A DNA stretch of 64,000 bases from Bacteroidota bacterium (GTDB taxonomy: Bacteria; Bacteroidota; Bacteroidia; 2-12-FULL-35-15). This document shows, in pieces, positions 44,838 through 54,050 of the stretch. The stretch spans positions 186,001-250,000 of the forward strand of contig CANFRC010000002.1 in the NCBI GenBank assembly GCA_947449315.1, given 5' to 3'. How positions within the stretch are numbered: position 1 is the stretch's first letter; each line of letters starts with the position of its first letter. The position numbers and the translations under genes were made by a program. The notes beneath the pieces are model-generated. The model searched no databases. It had not been told where the DNA came from and saw only the letters and a program-made list of their open reading frames with translations.

Positions 44838-46328
44838 TTAGTATTCTCTTTTTGAGATCAATTCACTAGTAATTTTTGCGCTTAACAAACATAAAGGAAT
44901 TCCTCCGCCGGGATGCACACTTCCTCCAACAAAATATAAACTTTTTATTTTGCTACTGAAATTAGCATGCCTTAAGAATGCGGAAAATTTGTTGTTGCTG
45001 GAATTCCCGTAAAGTGAACCACCATATGACGATGTTTGTTGCTCAATTGAAATGGGATCTAAGGTTTGCTCTTCAATAATAAAGTCTTGAATTTTTGTTT
45101 TTAGTATCCTGTTGATTTTCGTTATTACATTTTTTCGGATAGTATCTTTATAAGGGATCTCTGCGTTTTCATTGTGTGGAACATTCACCATGACAAACCA
45201 GTTTTCGGATCCTTCTGGAGCGTCCTCTTTACAATGCTTTGACGTAATATTTATATATATGGTGGGGTCATCGTATGGCGCGTCTTTACCGAATAATATC
45301 TCAAATTCTTTTTTGTAGTTATCACTGAATAAGATATTATGTAATCCGAGTTCTTTAAATTCTTTTTTTATTCCCCAGTAAAATACGTAGGCGCTACTTG
45401 ATTTTTCTTGATTCAAAAGTTTTTTAGGATAATACTTCTGTGGTAATAGCTTTTTATAGACGGTATGAATGTCTGCATCGCTAATGACTACATCGCAAAA
45501 ATAGTTTGTGCCATTACTTTTTATACCAATTGCTTTTTCATTTTTAAGTAGAATGGTTTCTACTTGTTCATTAAATCTGAATTGAACGCCAGTGTTTTCG
45601 CAAAGTTTTACCAGGTGCTCCGTAATTTGGTGCATTCCTTTTTCAGGAATATATGCACCTTGACCAAATTCCAAATGAGGAATGATGTTTAATAGTGCAG
45701 GTGCCTTGTATGGGTCTGACCCATTGTAGGTAGCGTATCGGTTAAATAGCTGTATTGTTTTTTGATTCTTAAATGTTTTGGAATTTTGTTGGTGCATTGT
45801 TCTGAAAATTCCGAGTTGAGGTAACTTAAAAATTCCTTTTAATGTTTTGGTGTTGATGAAATTTTTTATGAGATGTAGTGATTGATGCAAGAATAAGTCA
45901 GCTGTCGACTCGAAGTAAAATTTACTTTTTTTCAAATGCTTAACAACTGCAGATTCCTCTTCATTCAAATGAATACTTACTTCTTTTGCAAAAGCATTAA
46001 TGTCCGCGAAAGCTTTTAAATTTGTTCCATCTTCGTAAAAGTAATGCGTAATGGTTTCCAGTTTTTTATATTTGAATTCAGTTTCGATGGGTGATAATTT
46101 CGATAATTCAGTTATTAGTTCAGGCATGGTGAGAAGCGAAGGTCCTTTATCAAAACGGAATTCGCCAAGATGCATTTCACTCAATTTGCCTCCTGGATAG
46201 TTGTTTTTTTCAAAGATAGTCACTTCGTAGCCTTTGGAAGCTAAACGAATGGCACTACTTAAACCACCAATTCCGGAGCCTATTATATTTACTTTTTGTC
46301 TGATTTGAATGTATTTACTGTTAAACAA
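44838..46328 (-). CDS. crtD: Carotenoid 3,4-desaturase CrtD-like
   Basis: A 496-aa CrtI-family flavoprotein. The dinucleotide motif is IIGSGIGGLSSAIRLA and the substrate region has GEFRFDKGPSLLTMP, the DKGPSLLT form that distinguishes CrtD-type desaturases from phytoene desaturases in Bacteroidota clusters. The C-terminal GGSVHPGGGIPLCLLSAK motif is complete. It probably desaturates the C3-C4 bond of the 1-hydroxy carotenoid made by the CruF-like enzyme. The start at 46328 is only 35 bp from the crtI ATG on the other strand. Confidence 0.85.
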   Translation of the reverse strand: MFNSKYIQIRQKVNIIGSGIGGLSSAIRLASKGYEVTIFEKNNYPGGKLSEMHLGEFRFDKGPSLLTMPELITELSKLSPIETEFKYKKLETITHYFYEDGTNLKAFADINAFAKEVSIHLNEEESAVVKHLKKSKFYFESTADLFLHQSLHLIKNFINTKTLKGIFKLPQLGIFRTMHQQNSKTFKNQKTIQLFNRYATYNGSDPYKAPALLNIIPHLEFGQGAYIPEKGMHQITEHLVKLCENTGVQFRFNEQVETILLKNEKAIGIKSNGTNYFCDVVISDADIHTVYKKLLPQKYYPKKLLNQEKSSSAYVFYWGIKKEFKELGLHNILFSDNYKKEFEILFGKDAPYDDPTIYINITSKHCKEDAPEGSENWFVMVNVPHNENAEIPYKDTIRKNVITKINRILKTKIQDFIIEEQTLDPISIEQQTSSYGGSLYGNSSNNKFSAFLRHANFSSKIKSLYFVGGSVHPGGGIPLCLLSAKITSELISKREY

Positions 46329-46363
46329 AAGTCTAACTTTTTTGTTTATATTTGATAGAAACT

Positions 46364-47839
46364 ATGAATAAAAATAAAATAGCAATAATTGGAGCTGGCT
46401 TTAGTGGTATTTCAGCAGCTTGTTATCTAGCAAAAAGTGGGTACGAAGTGACTGTTTTTGAAAAACATGAAACACTTGGTGGTCGCTGTAGAAGCTATAC
46501 AGAAGATGGTTTTGTATTCGATATGGGACCAAGTTGGTATTGGATGCCCGATGTTTTTGAAAAATTCTTCGCTGATTTTGGAAAAAAGGTATCTGATTTT
46601 TACGAGTTGATAAGATTATCCCCCAGTTATAGAGTTTTTTTTAGTGAGGATCATTTTGATATTCCAGCTTCTATACAAGAGTTGTATGTGTTGTTCGAGA
46701 AATATGAGCCGGGTAGTAGCGCAAATCTATCTAAATTTTTAAAAGAAGCAGCGTATAAATACAAGGTAGGAATTCATGAATTGGTTTACAAGCCGGGAGT
46801 AAATATCTCTGAATTGATGGATGCTCGCTTGATATTAGGTGTTTTTAGATTAGATGTTTTGAAAAGCATGAGCAGCCATATTCGAAAGCTGTTTAAGAAT
46901 GAAAAATTAATCCAACTACTTGAATTTCCTGTTTTGTTTTTGGGTGCTTTGCCTGAAAACACTCCTGCTTTGTATAGCTTAATGAATTATGCCGATCTGG
47001 TGCTGGGAACGTGGTATCCCAAAGGAGGAATGTTTAAAATCATAGAAGGGATGCATCGGTTGGCTTTAGAGCTGGGTGTTAAATTTGAAATGGGTACAGA
47101 TATTAATTCCATTCAGGTTGAAAATAAAATTGCAAATTGTATTTCTGCTCAAAAAAAGTATACTGATTTTGATGCCTTGATATCATCTGCTGATTATCAT
47201 TTTACAGAGCAGAAGTTGCTCTCTGCTGAGAATCGGCAATACAGTGAAAAATATTGGGAGTCAAGAAAAATGGCACCTAGTTGTTTGATTTATTACATAG
47301 GTGTAAAAGGTAAAATAGACAATATATTGCATCATAATTTGTTTTTCGATGAAGACTTCGGCAAACATGCTCAAGAAATTTATACAACACCACAATGGCC
47401 CGAGAAGCCACTTTTTTATGTTTGTTGTCCAAGTAAAACCGATGATTCAGTTGCACCTGAGGGGCATGAGAATCTTTTTATATTAATTCCAGTAGCTCCT
47501 GGAATATCAGATACTCAGGAGATCAGGGATCGTTATTTTGAGTTGGTTTGCAACCGTATTGAAAACAAAACCGGTTACAAGATCAAACAGAATATGGTGC
47601 ATTATAAAAGTTATGCTCATAGCAATTTTATTAATGATTACAATGCTTTTAAAGGAAATGCGTATGGATTGGCAAATACACTGAGCCAAACAGCACACTT
47701 AAAGCCTAGTATCAAGAGTAAAAAGGTTAAGAATCTTTTTTATACTGGTCAATTGACTGTTCCAGGGCCGGGTGTTCCGCCTTCATTAATTTCTGGAAAG
47801 CTGGTTTCAGAACAAATTTTAAACTTTTTTAAAAGTTAA
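46364..47839 (+). CDS. crtI: Phytoene desaturase
   Basis: A 491-aa flavoprotein that converts phytoene to lycopene. The N-terminal motif is IIGAGFSGISAACYLA; the substrate block is FDMGPSWYWMPDVFE, and the C-terminal signature is TGQLTVPGPGVPPSLISG. I use the ATG at 46364; a TTG at 46352 is in frame but less likely. A TATATTTG box at 46347-46354 is only 9 bp before the ATG, so transcription may start with almost no leader. Confidence 0.93.
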   Translation: MNKNKIAIIGAGFSGISAACYLAKSGYEVTVFEKHETLGGRCRSYTEDGFVFDMGPSWYWMPDVFEKFFADFGKKVSDFYELIRLSPSYRVFFSEDHFDIPASIQELYVLFEKYEPGSSANLSKFLKEAAYKYKVGIHELVYKPGVNISELMDARLILGVFRLDVLKSMSSHIRKLFKNEKLIQLLEFPVLFLGALPENTPALYSLMNYADLVLGTWYPKGGMFKIIEGMHRLALELGVKFEMGTDINSIQVENKIANCISAQKKYTDFDALISSADYHFTEQKLLSAENRQYSEKYWESRKMAPSCLIYYIGVKGKIDNILHHNLFFDEDFGKHAQEIYTTPQWPEKPLFYVCCPSKTDDSVAPEGHENLFILIPVAPGISDTQEIRDRYFELVCNRIENKTGYKIKQNMVHYKSYAHSNFINDYNAFKGNAYGLANTLSQTAHLKPSIKSKKVKNLFYTGQLTVPGPGVPPSLISGKLVSEQILNFFKS

Positions 47840-47880
47840 TTGTGTAATATCTTTACTAAGAAATAAAATAAAAAAGTAGT

Positions 47881-48717
47881 ATGAAATCAATATTTGACTC
47901 CGTCAGTAAAAAAACCAGTAAAATGGTTACCGGTCAATATAGCACTTCCTTTAGTCTAGGAATTCATTTTTTAAGCAGAGATTTCCATGAGCCCATTCAT
48001 GGTATTTATGGTTTCGTGCGTTTTGCTGATGAAATTGTGGATTCGTTTCATGATTATAATAAAAAAGAATTGTTGGCTGAATTCAGAAGAGATACTTTTT
48101 TAAGTATAGAGCGAGGAATTAGTTTAAATCCGATATTGAATAGTTTTCAGAAGGTTGTCAATACCTATAAAATTGAGCGTGAATTAATAGATACATTTTT
48201 GGATAGTATGGAAATGGATCTAGAAAAGAAGGAGTATAGCGATGAAGGATATAAGAAATATATTTTAGGAAGTGCAGAAGTTGTTGGTTTGATGTGCTTG
48301 CGTGTTTTTATGGAAGGTGATGATACGTTTTATTATGAGTTGAAACCATATGCAATGGGTCTTGGCTCTGCCTTTCAGAAGATAAATTTTTTAAGGGATC
48401 TGAATGCAGATTATTTGGGCATGGGACGCATCTATTTTCCTAAAGTAAATGTTTTAGAATTAAATGAGGAAACGAAGTTTGAGATTGAAAAAGATATAGA
48501 AGCAGATTTTGATTTGGGTTTCTCAGGAATAAAAAAGCTCCCTAAAAAAGCGCGATTGGGAGTTTATGTTGCGTATATATATTACCGATCACTTTTCAAT
48601 AAGATAAAAAAAATAGAGGCAGAACAACTACTTGCAGAGCGAATTCGCATTGCAAATTCTCATAAATTGGTTCTTCTTGCCGGAAGTTATGTTAGAAACA
48701 GCTTAAATATTTTGTAA
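47881..48717 (+). CDS. crtB: Phytoene synthase
   Basis: A 278-aa squalene/phytoene synthase. The first aspartate-rich motif is VRFADEIVD, and the second region is AFQKINFLRDLNADYLGMGRIYFP. The enzyme joins two geranylgeranyl diphosphates. No crtE is visible in the window, so the substrate must come from elsewhere. The stop overlaps the next ATG (TAATG). Confidence 0.95.
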   Translation: MKSIFDSVSKKTSKMVTGQYSTSFSLGIHFLSRDFHEPIHGIYGFVRFADEIVDSFHDYNKKELLAEFRRDTFLSIERGISLNPILNSFQKVVNTYKIERELIDTFLDSMEMDLEKKEYSDEGYKKYILGSAEVVGLMCLRVFMEGDDTFYYELKPYAMGLGSAFQKINFLRDLNADYLGMGRIYFPKVNVLELNEETKFEIEKDIEADFDLGFSGIKKLPKKARLGVYVAYIYYRSLFNKIKKIEAEQLLAERIRIANSHKLVLLAGSYVRNSLNIL

Positions 48718-49211
48718 TGATAAAGCTAGTTTTTTTTTTAACATTTCTTATTTCAAACAATGAAGATTTGAAAATTATTCGTGAGCATTTTACGCTCCTT
48801 AATAAATCAGAAGCATCTGTTTTGATTATTAAAAATATCACTGAACATTCTGTCACGCTTCCTGTTTCTCTCAAAAAGGCTTATTCAGCTATTGCTGAAA
48901 TGGCTTCTGCTCAATATGAAATTAATCCAATAAATAAATTGGCTTCTTTTAATTCGGGGAAAATACTGCTTGAGAATGCTATTAAATTAGATTCCTTAAA
49001 TATTGAATTGCGCTATTTGAGAATGTGTATTCAAGACAATGCTCCTTTTTTTCTTGGATACAATAAGAATTTAAAAGCGGATACAAATTATCTGATCAGC
49101 AATTTAAAATCAATTAAACGATCTGATGTAGATTTATATGCAAGGATTTATTCTTATTTGTTGATTCATTTTAATTTAAACGCTCAGGAAAAAAAAATGC
49201 TTCATGAATAA
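48717..49211 (+). CDS. Hypothetical protein between crtB and idi
   Basis: A 164-aa protein starting with a hydrophobic segment (MIKLVFFLTFLIS) that may be a signal peptide. The rest is helical (IKNITEHSVTLPVSLKKAYSAIAEMASAQYEINPINKLASFNSGK). It overlaps crtB by 1 bp and idi by 8 bp, so it is firmly in the carotenoid operon. I know similar genes at this position in other Bacteroidota but no function. No catalytic motif is visible. Confidence 0.75.
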   Translation: MIKLVFFLTFLISNNEDLKIIREHFTLLNKSEASVLIIKNITEHSVTLPVSLKKAYSAIAEMASAQYEINPINKLASFNSGKILLENAIKLDSLNIELRYLRMCIQDNAPFFLGYNKNLKADTNYLISNLKSIKRSDVDLYARIYSYLLIHFNLNAQEKKMLHE

Positions 49212-49710
49212 AGGACTGGTGGTATTAGTTGATGAGTTTGATAATGAAACAGGAGTTATTGATAAATTAGAAGCTCATGAAAAAGGTTTGCTACATCGCG
49301 CTTTTTCTGTTCTAATTTTCAATGATAAAAATGAGCTACTTCTACAAAAAAGAGCATCTTGTAAATACCATAGTGCTGGATTGTGGACTAATACCTGTTG
49401 CTCGCATCCTGCGCCAGGAGAATTGACTCTAGATGCAGCTAACAGAAGGTTGTTTGAAGAAATGGGCTTAAAAACGTTGTTATACCATAAGCATAGTTTT
49501 ATTTATAAAACAAAATTTGACAACAATCTTACGGAGTATGAATTAGATCATGTATACTTTGGTTATAGTAATGAAGAACCTAGTATTGATTTAGATGAAG
49601 TAGAAACATTTAAATGGCTTTCCATTGATAAGTTAAATGATCTTATAAGAATTCATCCAGATGAATTTACATCGTGGTTTAAAATTATCATGTCCGAATT
49701 ATTCAAATAG
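49204..49710 (+). CDS. idi: Isopentenyl-diphosphate delta-isomerase, type 1
   Basis: A 168-aa Nudix-fold isomerase that interconverts IPP and DMAPP. It has the active-site Cys in WTNTCCSHPAPGE and the metal-binding Glu in the Nudix-like RRLFEEMG block. The later WLSIDKL and WFKIIM blocks are typical. It overlaps the unknown gene before it by 8 bp and ends the plus-strand carotenoid operon. Confidence 0.94.
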   Translation: MNKGLVVLVDEFDNETGVIDKLEAHEKGLLHRAFSVLIFNDKNELLLQKRASCKYHSAGLWTNTCCSHPAPGELTLDAANRRLFEEMGLKTLLYHKHSFIYKTKFDNNLTEYELDHVYFGYSNEEPSIDLDEVETFKWLSIDKLNDLIRIHPDEFTSWFKIIMSELFK

Positions 49711-49859
49711 AATCTCCGCTTTGTTTTTTTGTAAAACTAGTTCTCCTTCATAATTTAGTTTATTTCGCTTGTATGTGAGCTTTATCACGCGCAATACAAT
49801 AGTTTGCGGATATTTCTATTTTATACTTTCATTTCTATAGTAACTATCATCGCCCCTTG

Positions 49860-49924
49860 TGATTCAAATCACGCATGTTTTTGACTCAAGTCATTATTAA
49901 CCAGATGCCCCTGTAATAGCTTTG
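49860..49924 (+). promoter_or_regulatory. Promoter of the SprB-repeat protein with two Crp/Fnr-like sites
   Basis: TGATTCAAATCA (49860-49871), 10 bp, TGACTCAAGTCA (49882-49893), 23 bp, TAGCTTTG (49917-49924), a full TAnnTTTG match. All spacings equal those of the cbb3 promoter on the other strand. With a start near 49928 the sites are centred near -41 and -63. The leader to the ATG at 49962 is about 34 nt. The rest of the 251-bp gap has nothing else obvious. Confidence 0.8.
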
Positions 49925-49961
49925 TTCCGTAAATATTAGTATTAACTTAAACTAAACGAAA

Positions 49962-52900
49962 ATGAAAAAGATTACAGTCATCGCGATGGCCTTCTTTCTG
50001 GGCCTTATGGGATTGGAAGCGCAAACGACTTCATGCGTAGACATGAACGCTTACGTCAACTCAAAAAATACAGGAGGTACGGGTTCATACACCCTTAATA
50101 ATGGTTATGAAGAAAAAGCTGCTCAAACGTATCACTATTCCGGACCAGGAAAAGTAAGTCAAGTGAAAGTGTTTGGAAATTACTCAGATTTTGGCGGTGT
50201 ACCACTTCGTATATCAGTTTACAATGTTGATGCTGCTGGAAGACCAACTTCCACTTTATCGTATGTAGATGATATTTTTTGGAGCGGAGCAAGTTCTATT
50301 ACTGTAAGTCTTCCAGGTGGAGGAACAGCAGTTAGTGCAAATTTCGCAATTGGAATTGCTATTAGAAATGTATGGCCTTGGGGTAATACCTTTCAGTTGC
50401 AATACACAGGAAATGGCGAAGGTTTAGGTGCTGATCTTGCATCATTAGCTGGTACTTCTACCGGTGGAAATTGGGCAAGTGCTATGACAAGTTTCAGTAA
50501 GGATGGAGATTTTTATCTTGTTCCAAAGATGACAAACTACATTACTTCTGATTTCACAGCAAGTACACAATGTGCTGCTACTTCAGCATTGATTTCTTTC
50601 ACTAACTCATCTGCAATGTCAAAAGATGGTATGTTCAATAAAATTGGATTGCCAGGATATGCAGGAGCTAATTATTTTTACACTTGGAATTTTGGTGATG
50701 CAACTCCGGTTTCTCACTTAACTAGTCCAACACACACATACGCCGCTGCAGGTTCTTATACCGTTTCATTAACTTCTACATTAGAAGGATGGGGTGGAAC
50801 ATGTACTATCGTAAAATCTATGGTTATTTCTGTTGGACTAAGTGTTAGTTCTTCTGCAATTACAAATGTTTCTTGTAATGGTGGAAATAATGGAAGTGTT
50901 ACTGCTGTTAGTAATGGTGGTACGTCTCCTTTTACTTATAGTTTAACTGGAACAACGTATCAAGCATCTGCTACTTTTGGTAGTTTGATTGCTGGTAATT
51001 ATACATTATATATTAAAGATGCAGTAGGTTGTACAAATACAACAACTTTTACGATCACTCAACCAATTGCTATTACATTTAATACAGCTTCATCCTCTGC
51101 AGCATCATGTGGAAATAGTGATGGATCTATTTTAGTTGCAGCTACTGGTGGAACAGGTGCTATCCAATATCAGTTAAATGCTGGAACTTTCCAAAGCAGC
51201 GGATCTTTTACAGGTCTTTCTTCTGGTTCTTATACCTTAACTGCAAAAGATGGTAACGGTTGTACTAAAGCGACTACTGTAATTGTTAATAATTTAGGAG
51301 CTCCGATCTTAACAGTTTCTAGCACAACAAACGTAAGTTGTCACGGAGGAAATGATGGTACTATTATTTTATCTGCAACAGGTGGAGTAGGAACTCACCT
51401 TTTCAGTATCAATGGTGGTGCTACTTTTCAAACGAGTGGTTCTTTCACAGGATTACCAGCAGGAACATATCCTGTATTAGTTAAAGATGCTTCAGGTTGT
51501 ACGCAAGGTGTAACTTTGATTATCTCTGAACCATCATTAGTTGTTTTCACTGCTTCAACAATTGCTACATCTTGTCATGGAGCAAGTGATGGACAGATCA
51601 ATGTGACTTCTGCTATTGGTGGAATAGGAACATTATCATACAGTGTAAATGGTACAAGCTACCAATCAAGTACAAACTTTTCAGGGTTACCTTCAGGAAC
51701 TTATACTGTTTATGTAAAAGATGCTGCTTCATGTGTGGCTACATCAACTGTAGTTATTAATCAACCGGTTGGTGTTGTGGCTACATTTGCAACAACTGCT
51801 GTTGGTTGTAATGGTTCTGACAACGGTTCAATAATCGTATCCGCAACTGGAGGAACTCTTCCTTACTCATATTCAATTGATGAAAATGATCCTCAACCAA
51901 CGGATGCATTTTATGATTTAACTGCTGGTACGTATACTATCACTATCACAGATGCTCACGGTTGTTCTTATTCATCAAACGTTACAATTACGCAACCGAG
52001 CGCTATTACTGCTACATCTACAATTACAAATTCAACTTGTACTTTTAGTAATGGTGGAATTTTAGTTGTTGCTGCTGGTGGTTCTGGATCAGGATACCAA
52101 TACAGTATCGATGGAGGAGTAACTTTCAATGCTACAGGTTCATTCTCATCTTTACCTGCAGGTACATATTATATTGTTGTTAAAGATGGTACTGGATGTC
52201 AAACTGTTATTTCTTCAATTGTTTTTGACTCAAACGGTCCAGTAATTTCATCCTCAAGTCATACCAACGTAGGTTGTCATGGCGGATCTGATGGAAGTAT
52301 TACAATTAATACTGTAACAGGTGGAACAGGTGCTTTATCTTATAGTGTGAATGCTCTATTATGGCAACCAACAACAACTTTTACAGGTCTTACTGCTGGT
52401 GTTTATACAGTATATGTAAAAGATATCAATGGTTGTATCGGTACAGTTACTGTTACAATAACTGAACCTGCTTCTTTTGTTATCACTAAAACAATTGTAA
52501 ACGCAACTTGTAATGCAAGTAACACAGGATCTGTATCAATTTTTGCTGCAGGTGGTGCTGGAACTTTAGCTTACAGTATCGATAACGGTGTTACATACCA
52601 ATCAAGTAATACATTTACAAACTTATATGCTGGTCCGTATAAAGTAATTGTACGTGATATCGCAGGATGTACAGGTTATATCTTATTTGATATTAATGAG
52701 CCTACTGCAATTACTTTCTTTACAGGTGTATTAAATGTAACTTGTCATGGAAATAATAATGGAGCTATAACTGTTTTTGCTGCTGGCGGAACAGGTACAC
52801 TTCAATACAGTTTAACTGGTGGAACCTACCAATCTTCCAATCTTTTCACAGGATTAGCTGGTGGTACTTACATGGTTTATGTTAACGATGCAAATGGTTG

Positions 52901-53642
52901 TGTTGAAACTCAATCAGTTGTTGTTGTTGAACCAGCTGCATTAACACTTTCTACTTCAGTTTCAAATGTTACTTGTGCTGGTGGAAATAATGGTGTGGTA
53001 GATTTGACAATTAATGGTGGTGTAGGTCATAACATCATTTCATGGTCAAATAGTGCAGTAACGGAAGATGTTTTTGGTCTGGTGGCTGGAACTTATTCAG
53101 TGGTTGTTACTGATGGAAATGGATGTAATGTTTCAGGTTCTTATCTCATTACACAACCATCATCTCCAATTGTTATCAATGCAGTTGTTGTTGGAACTAC
53201 TGGTTCTGCTGGTGCAATTGATGCTACAATTACAGGAGGAACTTCTCCATATTCTTATAGCTGGTCAAATGCTGCAACTACTGAAGATATCACTGGTGTT
53301 ACTCCGGGTGTGTATACACTTACTGTAACAGATGCTTTAGGTTGTATCACTTCTGGAGTATTCATTGTACAAAATACAACTGGAATTGCTGATTTAGGAG
53401 TAATCATTCAAGGATTACAAGTTTTCCCAAATCCAACTCATGATGTTGCTACAGTAGAAATTGATGGTTTCATTATACAAGATATCAAAGTAGTAAATGT
53501 ACTTGGACAAATTGTATATAGTGTTGAACCAAAAGCTTCTAAAATTGATATTAGCACAGCAAATCTTGAACAAGGTGTTTATTTTATTCAAGTTCTTGTT
53601 GATGGTAATATAGTAACTAAGAAATTAAAAGTGATTAAATAG
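49962..53642 (+). CDS. SprB-repeat surface protein with type IX secretion signal
   Basis: A 1226-aa exported protein. Signal peptide (about residues 1-20, ending LEAQ), an N-terminal region of about 180 residues, a PKD domain (about 195-295; FYTWNFGDATPVSHLTSPTHTYAAAGSYTV), then ten SprB-type repeats of about 80-85 residues (about 300-1090) each opening with a Cys (for example NVSCHGGNDGTI), and an eleventh degenerate copy without Cys. The end (about 1145-1226) is a type IX secretion sorting domain (VFPNPTHDVATVEI, LGQIVYS, LEQGVYFIQV, KKLKVIK). SprB is a gliding adhesin in Flavobacterium. This protein is probably a secreted or cell-surface adhesin. It is followed by a strong terminator and preceded by a promoter of the cbb3 type. 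Confidence 0.93.
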   Translation: MKKITVIAMAFFLGLMGLEAQTTSCVDMNAYVNSKNTGGTGSYTLNNGYEEKAAQTYHYSGPGKVSQVKVFGNYSDFGGVPLRISVYNVDAAGRPTSTLSYVDDIFWSGASSITVSLPGGGTAVSANFAIGIAIRNVWPWGNTFQLQYTGNGEGLGADLASLAGTSTGGNWASAMTSFSKDGDFYLVPKMTNYITSDFTASTQCAATSALISFTNSSAMSKDGMFNKIGLPGYAGANYFYTWNFGDATPVSHLTSPTHTYAAAGSYTVSLTSTLEGWGGTCTIVKSMVISVGLSVSSSAITNVSCNGGNNGSVTAVSNGGTSPFTYSLTGTTYQASATFGSLIAGNYTLYIKDAVGCTNTTTFTITQPIAITFNTASSSAASCGNSDGSILVAATGGTGAIQYQLNAGTFQSSGSFTGLSSGSYTLTAKDGNGCTKATTVIVNNLGAPILTVSSTTNVSCHGGNDGTIILSATGGVGTHLFSINGGATFQTSGSFTGLPAGTYPVLVKDASGCTQGVTLIISEPSLVVFTASTIATSCHGASDGQINVTSAIGGIGTLSYSVNGTSYQSSTNFSGLPSGTYTVYVKDAASCVATSTVVINQPVGVVATFATTAVGCNGSDNGSIIVSATGGTLPYSYSIDENDPQPTDAFYDLTAGTYTITITDAHGCSYSSNVTITQPSAITATSTITNSTCTFSNGGILVVAAGGSGSGYQYSIDGGVTFNATGSFSSLPAGTYYIVVKDGTGCQTVISSIVFDSNGPVISSSSHTNVGCHGGSDGSITINTVTGGTGALSYSVNALLWQPTTTFTGLTAGVYTVYVKDINGCIGTVTVTITEPASFVITKTIVNATCNASNTGSVSIFAAGGAGTLAYSIDNGVTYQSSNTFTNLYAGPYKVIVRDIAGCTGYILFDINEPTAITFFTGVLNVTCHGNNNGAITVFAAGGTGTLQYSLTGGTYQSSNLFTGLAGGTYMVYVNDANGCVETQSVVVVEPAALTLSTSVSNVTCAGGNNGVVDLTINGGVGHNIISWSNSAVTEDVFGLVAGTYSVVVTDGNGCNVSGSYLITQPSSPIVINAVVVGTTGSAGAIDATITGGTSPYSYSWSNAATTEDITGVTPGVYTLTVTDALGCITSGVFIVQNTTGIADLGVIIQGLQVFPNPTHDVATVEIDGFIIQDIKVVNVLGQIVYSVEPKASKIDISTANLEQGVYFIQVLVDGNIVTKKLKVIK

Positions 53643-53661
53643 GGATCACCTTTAATAATTG

Positions 53662-53698
53662 AAAAGCACCTCACGTAATTGTGAGGTGCTTTTTTTTA
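53662..53698 (+). terminator. Rho-independent terminator after the SprB-repeat gene
   Basis: AAAAGCACCTCAC (53662-53674) pairs with GTGAGGTGCTTTT (53681-53693), with a 6-nt loop and a T8 run. Perfect stem. Confidence 0.95.
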
Positions 53699-53803
53699 AA
53701 AATAATAGTGCAATTAATTGTTGGTAGTGACCTCTGTCATTTCTTATATCTTATTTGATTGAGAACTTTGTACCATCTTTTACTTACTTATAATCTTTAA
53801 TAT

Positions 53804-53902
53804 ATGAAAATTCTCAGTTATATTTTCCCTGTTTTTATCGCATTTTTACTAACTGCCACAATCATCTTTATTTCTTATGTTGCTTTCTGTGCAAAGGTAT
53901 AG
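53804..53902 (+). CDS. Possible 32-aa membrane peptide
   Basis: An ATG at 53804 opens a 32-codon frame of almost pure hydrophobic residues (KILSYIFPVFIAFLLTATI and on), enough for one membrane helix, and ends at TAG 53900-53902. The gap 53699-54097 has no other candidate gene. Small membrane peptides of this kind occur in bacteria, but AT-rich sequence can also produce such frames by chance. No promoter or start signal supports it strongly. Confidence 0.25.
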   Translation: MKILSYIFPVFIAFLLTATIIFISYVAFCAKV

Positions 53903-54050
53903 TCGCCAATAGGGTTCATATTTGCGGTCATTATCAATCTTTATTTCTTTAGTTCAAAATAATTTTGTCAGAGATTATTATTAAGTTAACTGTTCATATT
54001 TATTGCTAAAAATGGTATTCCATTTGAGTGAGAAGAATCAATCATTGTAA

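Noticed and set aside
50860-53390. Regularly spaced repeats that might be a CRISPR array
   Set aside because: The period is about 240-250 bp, the repeats are in one reading frame and diverged, and they encode SprB domains.
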